In this document: one piece after another, positions 47,424 through 56,685 of the stretch | Layout: each line of letters starts with the position of its first letter | Numbering within the stretch: position 1 is the stretch's first letter | Origin: JAICJR01 sp963848495 | Lineage (GTDB): Bacteria > Actinomycetota > Thermoleophilia > Solirubrobacterales > Thermoleophilaceae | Direction: 5' to 3' | DNA length: 64,000 nt | Assembly (NCBI GenBank): GCA_963848495.1 | Contig: CAWKDV010000002.1 | Span: forward strand, 1,674,001-1,738,000 | Translations under genes and position numbers: made by a program | The notes under the pieces: generated by a model | Database searches by the model: none | Seen by the model: only the letters and a program-made list of their open reading frames with translations | Told to the model about the DNA's origin: nothing

Positions 47424-48492
47424 GCGGGGCGCTCCGGACCGCCGTGTTCGGAGTGCTGCTCTGCCTGGTCGCCGGGTCCTTCGACCTTGCGGCGCTGTAC
47501 GTACCGGGGGTCGCGCTGGCGATCGTGGGGCTCGGCGCGATCGCCTGGGTCTGGCTCGCCGCGCAGGGCGCCACGGTCGAACGCGACGCCGCGCCGAACA
47601 GCGTCCAGGAGGAGGAGCCGTATCCGCTCCGCCTGCGCACGCGGCGAGGCCTCCTGCCGCCGCCCTCCGGCGAGCTGATCGAGCCGCTGCTCGGCCGCCC
47701 GCTCCCGGCCACGGATCCCCGCTCCAAGCGCGTGCGCGTGAACGTCCGCTTCTCGCGGCGCGGCCGGCGGCGGATCGAGCCCGCCAGGCTCGTGATCCGC
47801 GACCCGCTCTCGCTCGCCCAGAAGGAGGTGGTGAGCGAGCCGGACGAGGTGCTGGTGCTGCCGCGGATCGAGCCGGTGGTGCTCGGCGCGGCGGCGGGCG
47901 CCGCCGGCATGGAAACCGTCAGCGGCGCCCTCACCGAGGCCGCCGCCGAGCTCGAGCTGCACTCGCTCAGGCCGTATCGGATCGGCTCGCCCGCCTCGCG
48001 CATCCACTGGCCCACGGTGGCTCGCACCGGGATCATGGTCGAGCGCCGCCTGGTGGCCGAGGCCGACGCCCGGCCGCTCGTCGTGCTCGACCCCCGCAAC
48101 CCGCCGAGCCGCGAGGCGCTCGACAGCGCCGTGCGTGCCACCGCCTCGCTGGTCGTGCACCTGGCCCGCCGCTCCGGCGGCTGCTCGCTGCTCCTGCCCG
48201 GCGACCGCCGCGCGACCGACCTCGACGAAGGCCTGCGCGGCTGGCCCGCAGTCCACGCCCGGCTCGCGCTGCTCGAGCCGACGAGACCGGCCCCAACGCC
48301 CGCCGGCTCGAGCGCAGCGGCCCGGTGTTCTGGGTCAGCGCCGGCGGCGGCAGCCTGCCGCCGTCGATCAAGCGCGGCGCCGGCTCGTACTTCGTCACGC
48401 CAGTGGCGGTCGAGGGCCGCGCGGCGGCGTTCACGGTCGGCGGCTGCTCGGGCTACCGCCTGCACTCGCGGCCGAGGGAGAAGGTGGCGTGA
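47420..48492 (+). pseudogene. DUF58 protein with one apparent frameshift
   Basis: The ATG frame from 47420 gives two N-terminal membrane helices (about 5-45) and the DUF58 core (RFSRRGRRRIEPARLVIRDPL, LRPYRIGSPASRIHWPTVARTGIMVERRL, RPLVVLDPRNPPS). At about 48280-48300 the reading must switch by one base to continue as DETGPNARRLERSGPVFWVSAGGGSLPPSIKRG and end at 48492 with GYRLHSRPREKVA. The partner MoxR ATPase overlaps it upstream. Intact sequence on both sides and other breaks close by make a sequencing indel the likely cause. Confidence 0.75.
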
Positions 48493-50784
48493 GCGGCCTG
48501 GCGGCTCACGTCGAGGCGCCGCTCGCGCCGCCCGCGGGCTCCACCGCCGCCCGGCGCGTCGACGAGAACGTGGCCGGTGTCCTGCGCCTGCTGGCCTTCG
48601 CCGCCTTCGCCTCCTACTCGCTCGGCCACTGGCTGAGCGTGCTCCAGAACCCGCCGGTGGGGCGCGCGATGCTGGTGCTCGCAATCTGCGTGCTCGGCGC
48701 GGCTGCGCTCTGGGCGACGGGCATCGAAGAGCGCCCGAGGCAGGCTGGCGCGTGGCCGCCCGGCCGCTGATCGTGCTGGCGATGGCGCTGCTCAGCCTGC
48801 TCGCGGCCGGGCTGCCCGCGCACTACCTGTCCGCGCACCATCACGGCTGGCACAAGCCTCGGCACCGGCCTGAACCACGGCCTGCTCGGCGCCCAGGCCA
48901 CGATCTACCCCTACACCGGCGGCGACTACTGGGTCCGGCTCACGCTGATGCTCGCGCGTGCCGGCGTTCCTCGTGCCCGCGGCCGCGCTGGCCTTCTGGC
49001 CCGCGCACGCGAAGTGGGGGCGCCCATGCGCGCCACCGCGCTGGTGCTGCTCGTGGCCTTGTTCGGCGTGGCGCTGGCGGAGCGCACGCCGAACGCGCCA
49101 GCTCGGCGCGGGCTCGTGCTTCTGCTCCTGATCGCGGCCTGGCTGTGGCTGCCGCGCGTGCGCGCCCGCGACGCCGCGGCCGCCGGAATGGCGCTGGGCG
49201 CAGCCGCGGTGGTGGCGCTGCCCGTCGCGGCCAAGCTCGACGGCGCCATGGGCTGGTTCGACTACCGCAACTGGCGCGTCCTCTCGGCCCAGGGCGGCGT
49301 GACCTACAGCTGGGACCAGACCTATGGGCCGATCAACTGGCCGCGCCGGGGCGCCACGCTCCTGTTCGTCAAGGCCGACCGCCCCTACTACTGGAAGGCC
49401 GAGGCGCTCGACAACTTCGTCGGCACGCGCTGGGTCGGCGCGACGCGAGCGACGGCCCGACGGACCAGTCCGAGACGCCGCCGCTCGCGAACCGCAGGTG
49501 GCTCAAGAAGATCACCGTGAACGTGGCCGGCCTGCGCGGCAGCTTCGTGCCGGTGACGGGCATGCCGCTCGAGGTGAGCCCCGACGCCGGGGACACCACC
49601 ACGGGGCCGACGGCACCACCGTCGCCAACGGTCACGAGCTGCGGAACGCCGAGCACTACACGGTCAACGCCTACATGCCCGAGCCATCGGCCGACGAGAT
49701 GCGCTCGGCGCCAGCGCGAGCTACGACCCCTACTTCATGCGCTACACGAGCATCGCCCTGCCGCGCACCGGCCGGTCGCTGCAGACGGTGAACACGGGCC
49801 TGCGCGGGGTGCCGCGGACCGAGGAACCCACGGCGCCGAGGGCGCTGATGCCACTCTCCCTACGCGGGCATGTACCGGGTCGCCAGCGGCCTTGCGGCGG
49901 GCCAGCCGACCGCATACGACGTGGCGCAGAGGATCCAGAAGTACCTGCGTGGCCCGAAGTTCATCTACAGCGAGCGGCCGCCGGTCAGCAAGTACCCGCT
50001 CGAGTCGTTCGTGATGAAGACCCACACGGGCTACTGCCAGCAGTTCTCCGGCACGATGGCGCTGATGCTGCGGATGGAGGGAATCCCGGCACGCGTGGTG
50101 AGCGGCTTCGCTCCCGGAACGCCGGTCACCGACTCCCCCGGCGAGTACCGCGTACGCGACTTCGACGCGCACTCGTGGGTCGAGGTCTACTTCCGCGACA
50201 TCGGCTGGGTCACGTTCGATCCGACTCCGCCGCTGTCGCCCGCCTCCTCGCAGCTCGACGACGCCGGCGTCGGGGCGATCCAGGGCGGCCGCACCCCGCG
50301 CGGCCTCGGCCAGTCGCAGGCGCCCGACGTGCGGGACGCGAGCGGCGTGGTGGCCGGCGTCGGCAAGGGGAGCGGTCACCTGGGCCTCTGGCTGCTCGCC
50401 GCGGGCCTCGCCGCCGTCGCGCTGCTGGTGCTCGCGGGGCTGTGGCTGCGCAGCTGGCTCGTCCACCGGCGGGCCGGGGGCGACGCTGCCGAAGCGGCGC
50501 TCCACGAGCTGCGCCGCGCGCTCGAGCGGGTGGGCTTCATCCTCCCTCCGGGCACCACGCTGGCGAGCCTCGAGAAGCGGCTGCAGACCGCCGCGGGCCC
50601 CGACGCCGTGAGCTACGCGCGCCGGCTGAGGGAGCAGCGCTACGGTCCGGGCGAGGCGGAGCTGCCCGGCCCGAGCGAGCGGCGCGCGCTGCGCCGCGCG
50701 CTTGCCCGAGCAGCCGGCCCACTCGGCCGCCTGAAGGCGCTCAGGGCGCTGCCGCCGGCTCCGCGTTTGCCCTGGCGTGCCTGA
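48489..50784 (+). pseudogene. TgpA-like transglutaminase membrane protein broken by about ten frameshifts
   Basis: Piecing frames together gives GTG 48489, several N-terminal helices (LRLLAFAAFASYSLGHWLSVL, PLIVLAMALLSLLAAGLP, VLLVALFGVALA), an extracytoplasmic region and, in one uninterrupted frame from about 49870, the transglutaminase domain (THTGYCQQFSGTMALMLR with the catalytic Cys, FDAHSWVEVYF with His, GWVTFDPTPP with Asp), a further helix and a DUF4129-like tail. Changes of frame are needed near 48750, 48860, 48965, 49025, 49440, 49600, 49715 and 49840. This is the third gene of the MoxR-DUF58-TgpA unit. The pattern suggests poor sequence rather than one old mutation. Confidence 0.75.
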
Positions 50785-50826
50785 TCTTTAGGTCGGATTA
50801 AGTTCAGCCGCCTACATAAGAGGGTC

Positions 50827-52056
50827 GTGAGCGAGTCGACTCGCAACAGCTTTGTCTCGGCCGTGCTGGGCGGCCTCGTCGTCGCGGGCCTCGGCGCCCT
50901 CCTCATCGGCACCGGTGTGATCGACACCGGCAAGAAGCAGACGATCGTGCGCCAGACCGCTCTCGCCGTGCCGAGCTCGGTGGAGTCGGGCGAGAGCGGC
51001 TCGAGCTCGAAGAGCGCTCCGACCGTCGAGGAGATCTACCAGAAGGACAGCCCCGGAGTGGCCTTCATCCAGGCCAAGGTGAGCCAGCAGGGGAGCTCGC
51101 CGTTCGGCTTTTCGATCCCCGAGCAGGGCATCTCGACAGGCTCCGGCTTCGTCATCGACGATCGCGGCGACATCCTCACGAACAACCACGTCGTGGAGGG
51201 CGCCACCGAGCATCGCCGTCCGCTTCGGCGACACCCAGCTCATCAAGGCGACCGTGGTGGGCAAGGACCCGTCCACCGATCTCGCGCTGCTCCACGTCAA
51301 CCCCCGCTCGTCCAAGCTGCACGCACTCACGCTCGGCGACTCGAGCAAGGTGAGGGTCGGCGACCCGTCGATCGCCATCGGCAACCCGTTCGGCTTCGAC
51401 CGCACGGTCACGACCGGCATCATCTCGGCGCTGCAGCGCCAGATCCAGGCGCCGAACGGCTTCGCGATCAACAACGTGATCCAGACCGACGCCGCGATCA
51501 ACCCCGGCAACTCGGGCGGGCCGCTGCTGAACGCGGCGGGTCAGGTGATCGGCATCACCTCCCAGATCGCCACCGGCGGCAGCGGCAACGGCAGCGTCGG
51601 CATCGGCTTCGCAATCCCGATCAACACCGCCAAGGCGGCGATCCCGCAGCTCGAGAAGAGGGGCCAGGTCGAGCACGCGTTCCTGGGGGTGAGCACCGCC
51701 ACGATCACCGCGCAGGACGCCAAGGCCCTGAACCTGCCCACCAACAAGGGCGCGCTCGTGCAGGACGTCACCGCCGGCAGCCCCGCCGACCAGGCGGGCA
51801 TCAAGGGCGGCACGCAGCAGCTCGCCAACAACCTGATCATCGGCGGCGACCTGATCGTGAAGGTCGCCGGCAAGCCGATCTCGAAGCCCGACGACATCGC
51901 CGGGGGATGCTGGCCACGAAGAAGCCGGGCGACAAGGTCGAGGTCCAGTTCTACCGCCACAACAAGCTCAAGGCCGTCACGGTCACGCTGGGCAACCGGC
52001 CGGCGTCGATCGACAACGGCGGCCAGCAGGACCAGCAGACGTTCCCGTTCCCGTAG
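50827..52056 (+). pseudogene. HtrA/DegP-like S1C serine protease with PDZ domain, two compensating frameshifts
   Basis: GTG 50827 opens a short cytoplasmic start and one membrane helix (VSAVLGGLVVAGLGALLIGTG). The protease triad is present in pieces: His in ILTNNHVVEG, Asp in STDLALL, Ser in NPGNSGGPLL, followed by a PDZ domain (HAFLGVSTATITAQDAK, GSPADQAGIKGG). One frame change near 51210 (GAT/SIAVRFGDT) and another near 51903 (DIAGG/MLATKKPGDKVEVQFYRH) restore a full-length product ending at 52056. It is an envelope quality-control protease. Both breaks look like single-base losses. Confidence 0.85.
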
Positions 52057-52093
52057 GCCTGCCACCCCTACGCCTGCCACCATTCGGGTCGCG

Positions 52094-52736
52094 ATGACCC
52101 GGGTCAAGAGCTGCGGCACCACCAGCCATCGAGGACGCGCGCCTGGCGGCCGACCTCGGCGTGTGGGCGATCGGCATGATCTTCTGGCCGGGCAGCCCGC
52201 GGGCCTGCGATCCCGAGGCGGCGGAGGAGATCGGCGCCGAGCTGCGCCGGCAGGCCGAGCTCGTGGGCGTGTTCGTGAACGCGACGCTCGACGAGCTGGC
52301 GGCACTGGCAGACCGCTGCTCGCTCAGCATCGTGCAGCTCCACGGCGACGAGGGGCCGGCCTTCTGCCGCGAGGTGGCGCGCCGCACGGGCTGCAGGGTG
52401 ATCAAGGCCGTGCGCGTGAAGGACAGCGGCTCGATCCGGGCGCTGGCCTCCTACGAGGTCGACTACCACCTGCTCGACGCCTACGTCCCCGGCCACCGGG
52501 GCGGCACCGGCGAGACCTTCCAGTGGGAGCTGGCCGACGCGCACGACCGCCACGTGCCGATCATCCTCTCGGGCGGCCTCACCGCCGACAACGTGGGGGC
52601 GGCCATGGCCGCGACGCATCCCTACGCCGTGGACGTGGCCAGCGGCACCGAGGCGGTGCCCGGCCGCAAGGACCCGGCCAGGCTGGAGGCGTTCGTGGGC
52701 GCGGTCGCGCAGGCCGACGCCAGGGCAGCGGCGTGA
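52094..52736 (+). pseudogene. trpF: Phosphoribosylanthranilate isomerase TrpF with a frameshift near its start
   Basis: ATG 52094 begins MTRVKSCGTTS, matching the TrpF start MTxVKICGxT except that Ile is Ser. Within about 15 codons (near 52127) the frame must shift to continue IEDARLAADLGVWAIGMIFWPGSPR and the full TIM barrel (IVQLHGDEGP, VIKAVRVKD, LLDAYVPGHRGGTGETFQWEL, PIILSGGLTADNV, AVDVASGTEAVPGRKD). The open part alone runs from 52161. trpB overlaps its stop by four bases. Since the other six trp genes are intact, an error in the sequence is more likely than loss of the pathway. Confidence 0.88.
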
Positions 52737-53890
52737 GTGCGGTCGAGCAGCGCTTTGGCCCGTACGGCGGGCGCTACGTGCCGGAGACGCTCGTGCCGGC
52801 GCTCGACGAGCTCGAGCTCGCCTGGCTCGAGGCGCGCACGGACCCCGGCTTCCAGCAGGAGCTGTCGGCGCTGCAGCGCGACTACGTCGGCCGCCCGACC
52901 CCGCTGTACCACGCCCGCCGCCTGTCCGCGGAGGCGGGCCGCGACGTCTATCTGAAGCGCGAGGACCTCAACCACACCGGCGCCCACAAGATCAACAACG
53001 CGCTCGGACAGGTGCTGCTCGCCAAGCGGATGGGCAAGACGCGGATGATCGCCGAGACCGGCGCCGGCTCGCACGGCGTGGCGGCGGCCACCGCCTGCGC
53101 GCTGCTCGACGTCGAGTGCGTCGTCTACATGGGCACCGAGGACATGCGCAGGCAGCGGCCCAACGTCGAGCGGATGCGGCTGCTGGGCGCCACGGTGGTG
53201 CCGGTCGACGCCGGGGCCCGGACGCTGAAGGAGGCCGTGAGCGCGGCCATCCGCGACTGGGTCGCCAACGTGGCGGACACCCACTACGTGATCGGCTCGG
53301 TCGTCGGGCCATCGCCCTTCCCGTCGCTGGTGCGCGACCTCCAGCGCGTGATCGGCGACGAGGCGCGCGCCCAGTTCCTCGAGGTCACCGGCCGGCTCCC
53401 GGCGCACGTGGCGGCGTGCGTTGGAGGAGGCTCTAACGCGATCGGCACCTTTGCCGCCTTCATCGACGACGAGGACGTCGAGCTGATCGGCGTCGAGGCC
53501 GCGGGGGAGGGGATCGAGAGCGGCCGCCATGGCGCGCCGCTCACGACGAACGCACGCGGAGTGCTGCACGGCTCGATGTCGGCGGTGCTGCAGGACGAGG
53601 AGGGCCAGATCTTGGAGGCGCACTCGATCTCGGCCGGGCTCGACTACCCGGGCTCGGGTCCCGAGCACGCCTACCTGCGCGACACGGGCCGCGCGACCTA
53701 CGTGGCGGTCACCGACGAGCAGGCGGTGGAGGCGTTCCGCCTGCTGGCGCGGCTCGAGGGGATCATCCCGGCGCTCGAGCCGGCCCACGCGCTGGCCTGG
53801 GTGCTGGCCACGCGCGGCGCCGGGCCCGATCTGGTCACGCTCTCCGGGCGCGGCGACAAGGACCTCGCCGAGGTGCTGGCGCTTGAGTGA
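52733..53890 (+). CDS. trpB: Tryptophan synthase beta chain TrpB
   Basis: 385 residues from GTG 52733. The PLP lysine lies in LNHTGAHKINNALGQ; other signatures are ETGAGSHGVAAATACALL, VGGGSNAIGTFAAF, and HSISAGLDYPGSGPEHAYL, which mark TrpB1 (the TrpA-dependent type). It condenses indole with serine. It overlaps trpA by eight bases and trpF by four. Confidence 0.97.
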   Translation: MSAVEQRFGPYGGRYVPETLVPALDELELAWLEARTDPGFQQELSALQRDYVGRPTPLYHARRLSAEAGRDVYLKREDLNHTGAHKINNALGQVLLAKRMGKTRMIAETGAGSHGVAAATACALLDVECVVYMGTEDMRRQRPNVERMRLLGATVVPVDAGARTLKEAVSAAIRDWVANVADTHYVIGSVVGPSPFPSLVRDLQRVIGDEARAQFLEVTGRLPAHVAACVGGGSNAIGTFAAFIDDEDVELIGVEAAGEGIESGRHGAPLTTNARGVLHGSMSAVLQDEEGQILEAHSISAGLDYPGSGPEHAYLRDTGRATYVAVTDEQAVEAFRLLARLEGIIPALEPAHALAWVLATRGAGPDLVTLSGRGDKDLAEVLALE

Positions 53891-54653
53891 CCGGATAGCC
53901 GCCGCCTTCGCCTCGCACGGACGGCGGGCGGCGCTGATGCCTTACCTGATGGGCGGCTTCCCCGACCTCGACACCTCGCTGGCGGTCGGCGACGCCTGCA
54001 TCGACGCCGGCGCCGACCTGCTCGAGCTGGGTGTGCCGTTCTCCGACCCGCTGGCCGACGGCCCGGTGATCCACGCCGCCGCCACGCGGGCGCTGGCCGC
54101 CGGCGCGACGCTGCAGGGCGTGCTGCGGGTGTGCGAGGCGCTCTCGCCGCGAGTGCCGGTGGTGCTGATGGTCTACGCCAACGCGATCGTCACCCGCGGT
54201 CCGGATGCGTTCGCGGACTTCGCGGCCGCGGCCGGCGCGGCGGGCCTGATCGTGCCGGACCTGCCGCACGACGAGGCGGCGGACCTGCGTGCCGCCTGTG
54301 ACGCGCGCGGGCTGGCCCTCGTGGCCCTGGCGGCGCCCAACACGCCGGCCGACCGGCTGGCCGCGATCGGCCGCGACGCGCGCGGCTTCGTCTACACGGT
54401 CTCGCTCACCGGCATCACCGGGGAGCGCAGGGAGCTGCCGCCGGAGCTCGGCCAGACCGTGACCCGCGTCCGCGAGGCCACGAGCGTGCCCGTGGCCGTC
54501 GGCTTCGGCATCTCCACGGGGGAGCAGGCCAGCATGGTCGCGGACATCGCCGATGGAGTGATCGTGGGCAGCCGCATAGTGCGCGCTGCCGGCGAGGGAG
54601 GGCCTCAGGCGGTGGGCGAGATCGTCGCTGAGCTGGCGGAGGCACTCGCCTGA
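53883..54653 (+). CDS. trpA: Tryptophan synthase alpha chain TrpA
   Basis: 256 residues from TTG 53883, overlapping trpB. Catalytic residues are in LELGVPFSDPLADGP (Glu) and ALMPYLMGGFPD (Asp); VYTVSLTGITGER and PVAVGFGISTGEQ form the phosphate site. It cleaves indole-3-glycerol phosphate to indole and passes it to TrpB. It ends the second part of the split trp cluster; the 7-mer array at 54661-54688 follows. Confidence 0.96.
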   Translation: MSDRIAAAFASHGRRAALMPYLMGGFPDLDTSLAVGDACIDAGADLLELGVPFSDPLADGPVIHAAATRALAAGATLQGVLRVCEALSPRVPVVLMVYANAIVTRGPDAFADFAAAAGAAGLIVPDLPHDEAADLRAACDARGLALVALAAPNTPADRLAAIGRDARGFVYTVSLTGITGERRELPPELGQTVTRVREATSVPVAVGFGISTGEQASMVADIADGVIVGSRIVRAAGEGGPQAVGEIVAELAEALA

Positions 54654-54660
54654 GGCCGAT

Positions 54661-54688
54661 CACGGATCACGGATCACGGATCACGGAA
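54661..54688. repeat. Tandem 7-mer array after trpA
   Basis: Four units, CACGGAT three times and CACGGAA, in the 65-base gap between trpA and the SnoaL-like gene. On the opposite strand the unit reads GTGATCC when rotated, a member of the GTGA-NNN group seen in the xdhC and GGDEF arrays. Confidence 0.9.
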
Positions 54689-54718
54689 CCCGCCGATGGC
54701 GCTGGTAATGTCGCCGCA

Positions 54719-55240
54719 ATGGCAGCCACAAAGCGTCGTACCAAAGCCCAGATCAGCGAGGACGTGGCCAGCGGCTATTTCGAGGCCGTGGCGGCGCGCG
54801 ACCCCGACGCGATGGCCCAGTTCTGGGCCGATGACGGCATCGACGAGCTGGTGCCGGTCGGCATCTTCCGCGGTCCCGGCGAGGTCCGCGGCTTCTTCGC
54901 CGGCATGTTCGCGGCCTTTCCGGACATGGAGTTCAGCGTCGACCGCATGACCGCTGGCGCGGGCGTCGTGGCCGTCCAATGGACGGCGAGGGGAACCTTC
55001 ACCGGCGCGCCGTTCCTGGGGGTCGAGCCCACCGGCCGGCGAGTCGAGGTGCGCGGCTGCGACTGCGTGGAGGTCGAGGGGGGCAAGATCGTCCGCAACA
55101 CCGCCTATTACGACGGCGCCGCGTTCGCCCGCGGCCTGGGCATGCTGCCCCAGCGGGACTCCGGTGGGGAGCGCGCGATGCTGGCGGCGTTCAACGCCGT
55201 CACCAAGGTGCGCAGCCGCTTCAACTCGCCGTCGCGATAA
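54719..55240 (+). CDS. SnoaL-like polyketide cyclase family protein
   Basis: 173 residues. After a basic N-terminus, ISEDVASGYFEAVAARDPDAMAQFWADDGIDELVPVG, FRGPGEVRGFFAGMFAAFPDMEFSVDRM, WTARGTFTGAPFLGVEPTGRRVEVRGCDCVEVEGGKIVRNTAYYDGAAFARGLGMLP follow the SnoaL-like (NTF2) family that includes polyketide cyclases. The GTFTG...PTGRRVEVRG signature is the most telling. No polyketide genes lie nearby, so the actual role is open. It stands alone after the trp block. Confidence 0.88.
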   Translation: MAATKRRTKAQISEDVASGYFEAVAARDPDAMAQFWADDGIDELVPVGIFRGPGEVRGFFAGMFAAFPDMEFSVDRMTAGAGVVAVQWTARGTFTGAPFLGVEPTGRRVEVRGCDCVEVEGGKIVRNTAYYDGAAFARGLGMLPQRDSGGERAMLAAFNAVTKVRSRFNSPSR

Positions 55241-55254
55241 GCTCCCGCGCCGCG

Positions 55255-55422
55255 ATGGGTCTGCTGATCACCCTCACCTTCGGCCTGGCGTTCTGGCTCG
55301 TCGGCTTCGCCCTCGGCTGGAAGCCGGTCGACTCGTTCCTGGTCACGGTCCTGCTCGTGGTGATCGCGATCACGGTCCGGGCAACGAAGCCGTTCGTTGA
55401 CCGGATGATGGGGAACGCCTAG
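55255..55422 (+). CDS. Small two-helix membrane protein, 55 residues
   Basis: ATG 55255, 14 bases after the previous stop. Two hydrophobic helices (LLITLTFGLAFWLVGFALGW and SFLVTVLLVVIAITV) are joined by a short KPVD turn, ending in a basic RATKPFVDRMMGNA tail. No domain is recognised. It converges with pfkA with a repeat-built hairpin between. Confidence 0.65.
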   Translation: MGLLITLTFGLAFWLVGFALGWKPVDSFLVTVLLVVIAITVRATKPFVDRMMGNA

Positions 55423-55425
55423 CAA

Positions 55426-55480
55426 GATTGCGGATTGCGGATCGCGGATTGCGCAGTCCGCCCCTCCGCAATCCGCAATC
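55426..55480. repeat. Tandem and inverted 7-mers forming a hairpin between convergent genes
   Basis: GATTGCG, GATTGCG, GATCGCG, GATTGCG, CAGTCCG, then the inverted CGCAATC twice. The 15-base arms GATTGCGGATTGCGG (55426-55440) and CCGCAATCCGCAATC (55466-55480) are perfectly complementary. The array fills the whole gap between the two stop codons and could end transcription from both sides. Confidence 0.85.
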
Positions 55481-56509
55481 TCAACCGAAGAAGGCCTCGG
55501 CGGCCTCGTACTCCTCGGGCGGCACCGTCTTCAGCTGCGCCACCGCGTCCTTCAGCGGCACGAGCTCGATCTTCATCGAGCGCAGCGCGGTCATCATGCC
55601 CCAGCGGCCCTCGCTGGCGGCGTCGATTGCCGCGATGCCGAGGCGCGTGGCCAGCACGCGGTCGAACGCGGTCGGGGTACCGCCGCGCTGGATGTGGCCG
55701 AGCACGGTCGCGCGCGAGTCGAAGCCCGTGCGCTGCCCGATCTCGCGCTCGAGCATCATGCCGATGCCGCCCAGGCGCTCGTGCCCGAACTCGTCCTTGT
55801 CGCCGCCCACGACCTCGAGGGTGCCCTCCTTGGGCAGCGCGCCCTCGGCCACGACAACGATCGAGAAGTAGCGCCCGCGCGAATGCCGGCGCTTGATCAG
55901 CCGGCAGACCACCTCGATGTCGAACGGACGCTCGGGGATCAGGATCACGTCGGCGCCGCCGGCGAGGCCGGAGTGGAGCGCGATCCAGCCCGCGTGCCGC
56001 CCCATCACCTCGAGGATCATGATCCGGTGGTGGCTCTCGGCCGTCGTGTGAAGGCGGTCGATCGCGTCGGTGGCGACCTGCAGCGCCGTGTCGAAGCCGA
56101 AGGTCACGTCGGTGGCGCCGAGGTCGTTGTCGATCGTCTTCGGCACACCGATCACTGGCAGCCCCATCTCCGAGAGGCGCGTGGCCGCGCCGAGCGTGTC
56201 CTCGCCGCCGATGGCGATCAGCCCGTCGATGTTCAGGCTCTCGAGGTTCTCCCTGATGCGGTCGAAGCCGTCGGGCTGCTTGAAGGGGTTGGTGCGGGAG
56301 GAGCCGAGGATCGTGCCGCCGCGGGGGAGGATGCCCCGTGTGGACTCGATCGTGAGCTCCTCGAAGATGTTCTCGAGCGGTCCGCGCCAGCCCTCGCGGA
56401 AGCCGACGAAGGCGTGGCCGTAGCGGTCGATGCCCTTGCGGACCACCGCGCGGATCACGGCGTTGAGGCCGGGACAGTCGCCACCGCCGGTCAGGATCCC
56501 GATCCTCAT
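55481..56509 (-). CDS. pfp: 6-phosphofructokinase of the pyrophosphate-dependent type
   Basis: 342 residues from ATG 56509; an in-frame GTG three codons earlier gives a less usual start. ILTGGGDCPGLNAVIRAVV is the phosphoryl-donor loop; GGEDT (101-105) and PKTIDNDL (Lys124) follow, with the catalytic Asp in TIDND, and MGRHAGWIAL later. ATP enzymes have Gly at 104 and usually Gly at 124; Asp104 with Lys124 is the pattern of PPi-dependent enzymes such as that of Amycolatopsis. It would phosphorylate fructose 6-phosphate reversibly using pyrophosphate. The donor is inferred from these two positions. Confidence 0.92.
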   Translation of the reverse strand: MRIGILTGGGDCPGLNAVIRAVVRKGIDRYGHAFVGFREGWRGPLENIFEELTIESTRGILPRGGTILGSSRTNPFKQPDGFDRIRENLESLNIDGLIAIGGEDTLGAATRLSEMGLPVIGVPKTIDNDLGATDVTFGFDTALQVATDAIDRLHTTAESHHRIMILEVMGRHAGWIALHSGLAGGADVILIPERPFDIEVVCRLIKRRHSRGRYFSIVVVAEGALPKEGTLEVVGGDKDEFGHERLGGIGMMLEREIGQRTGFDSRATVLGHIQRGGTPTAFDRVLATRLGIAAIDAASEGRWGMMTALRSMKIELVPLKDAVAQLKTVPPEEYEAAEAFFG

Positions 56510-56619
56510 CGCCGTCACAGTACAGACACCCGCTGGTTCGCCATCTGGACGTGGCCCGCGTGCTGCAAGCGAGCCTGCACAGGCAACAGAAACTTAACTG
56601 AGCCATCTCCCCGGCTCAA

Positions 56620-56648
56620 TTGCAACCCCGACTGGGCACGGCTAGGAT
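56620..56648 (+). promoter_or_regulatory. Promoter of the livJ-type gene
   Basis: TTGCAA (56620-56625) and TAGGAT (56643-56648) are separated by exactly 17 bases, in a gene-free 176-base stretch. The start of transcription would be near 56655, giving a 30-base leader with AGAGGAGGGA just before the ATG. Confidence 0.6.
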
Positions 56649-56685
56649 GGCCAGCCACCTCAACCCAGTTCTCTTAGAGGAGGGA

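Noticed and set aside
48489..50784. Several separate small genes in the broken transglutaminase region
   Set aside because: The fragments join in order into one TgpA-like protein, with helices and catalytic motifs in the expected sequence.
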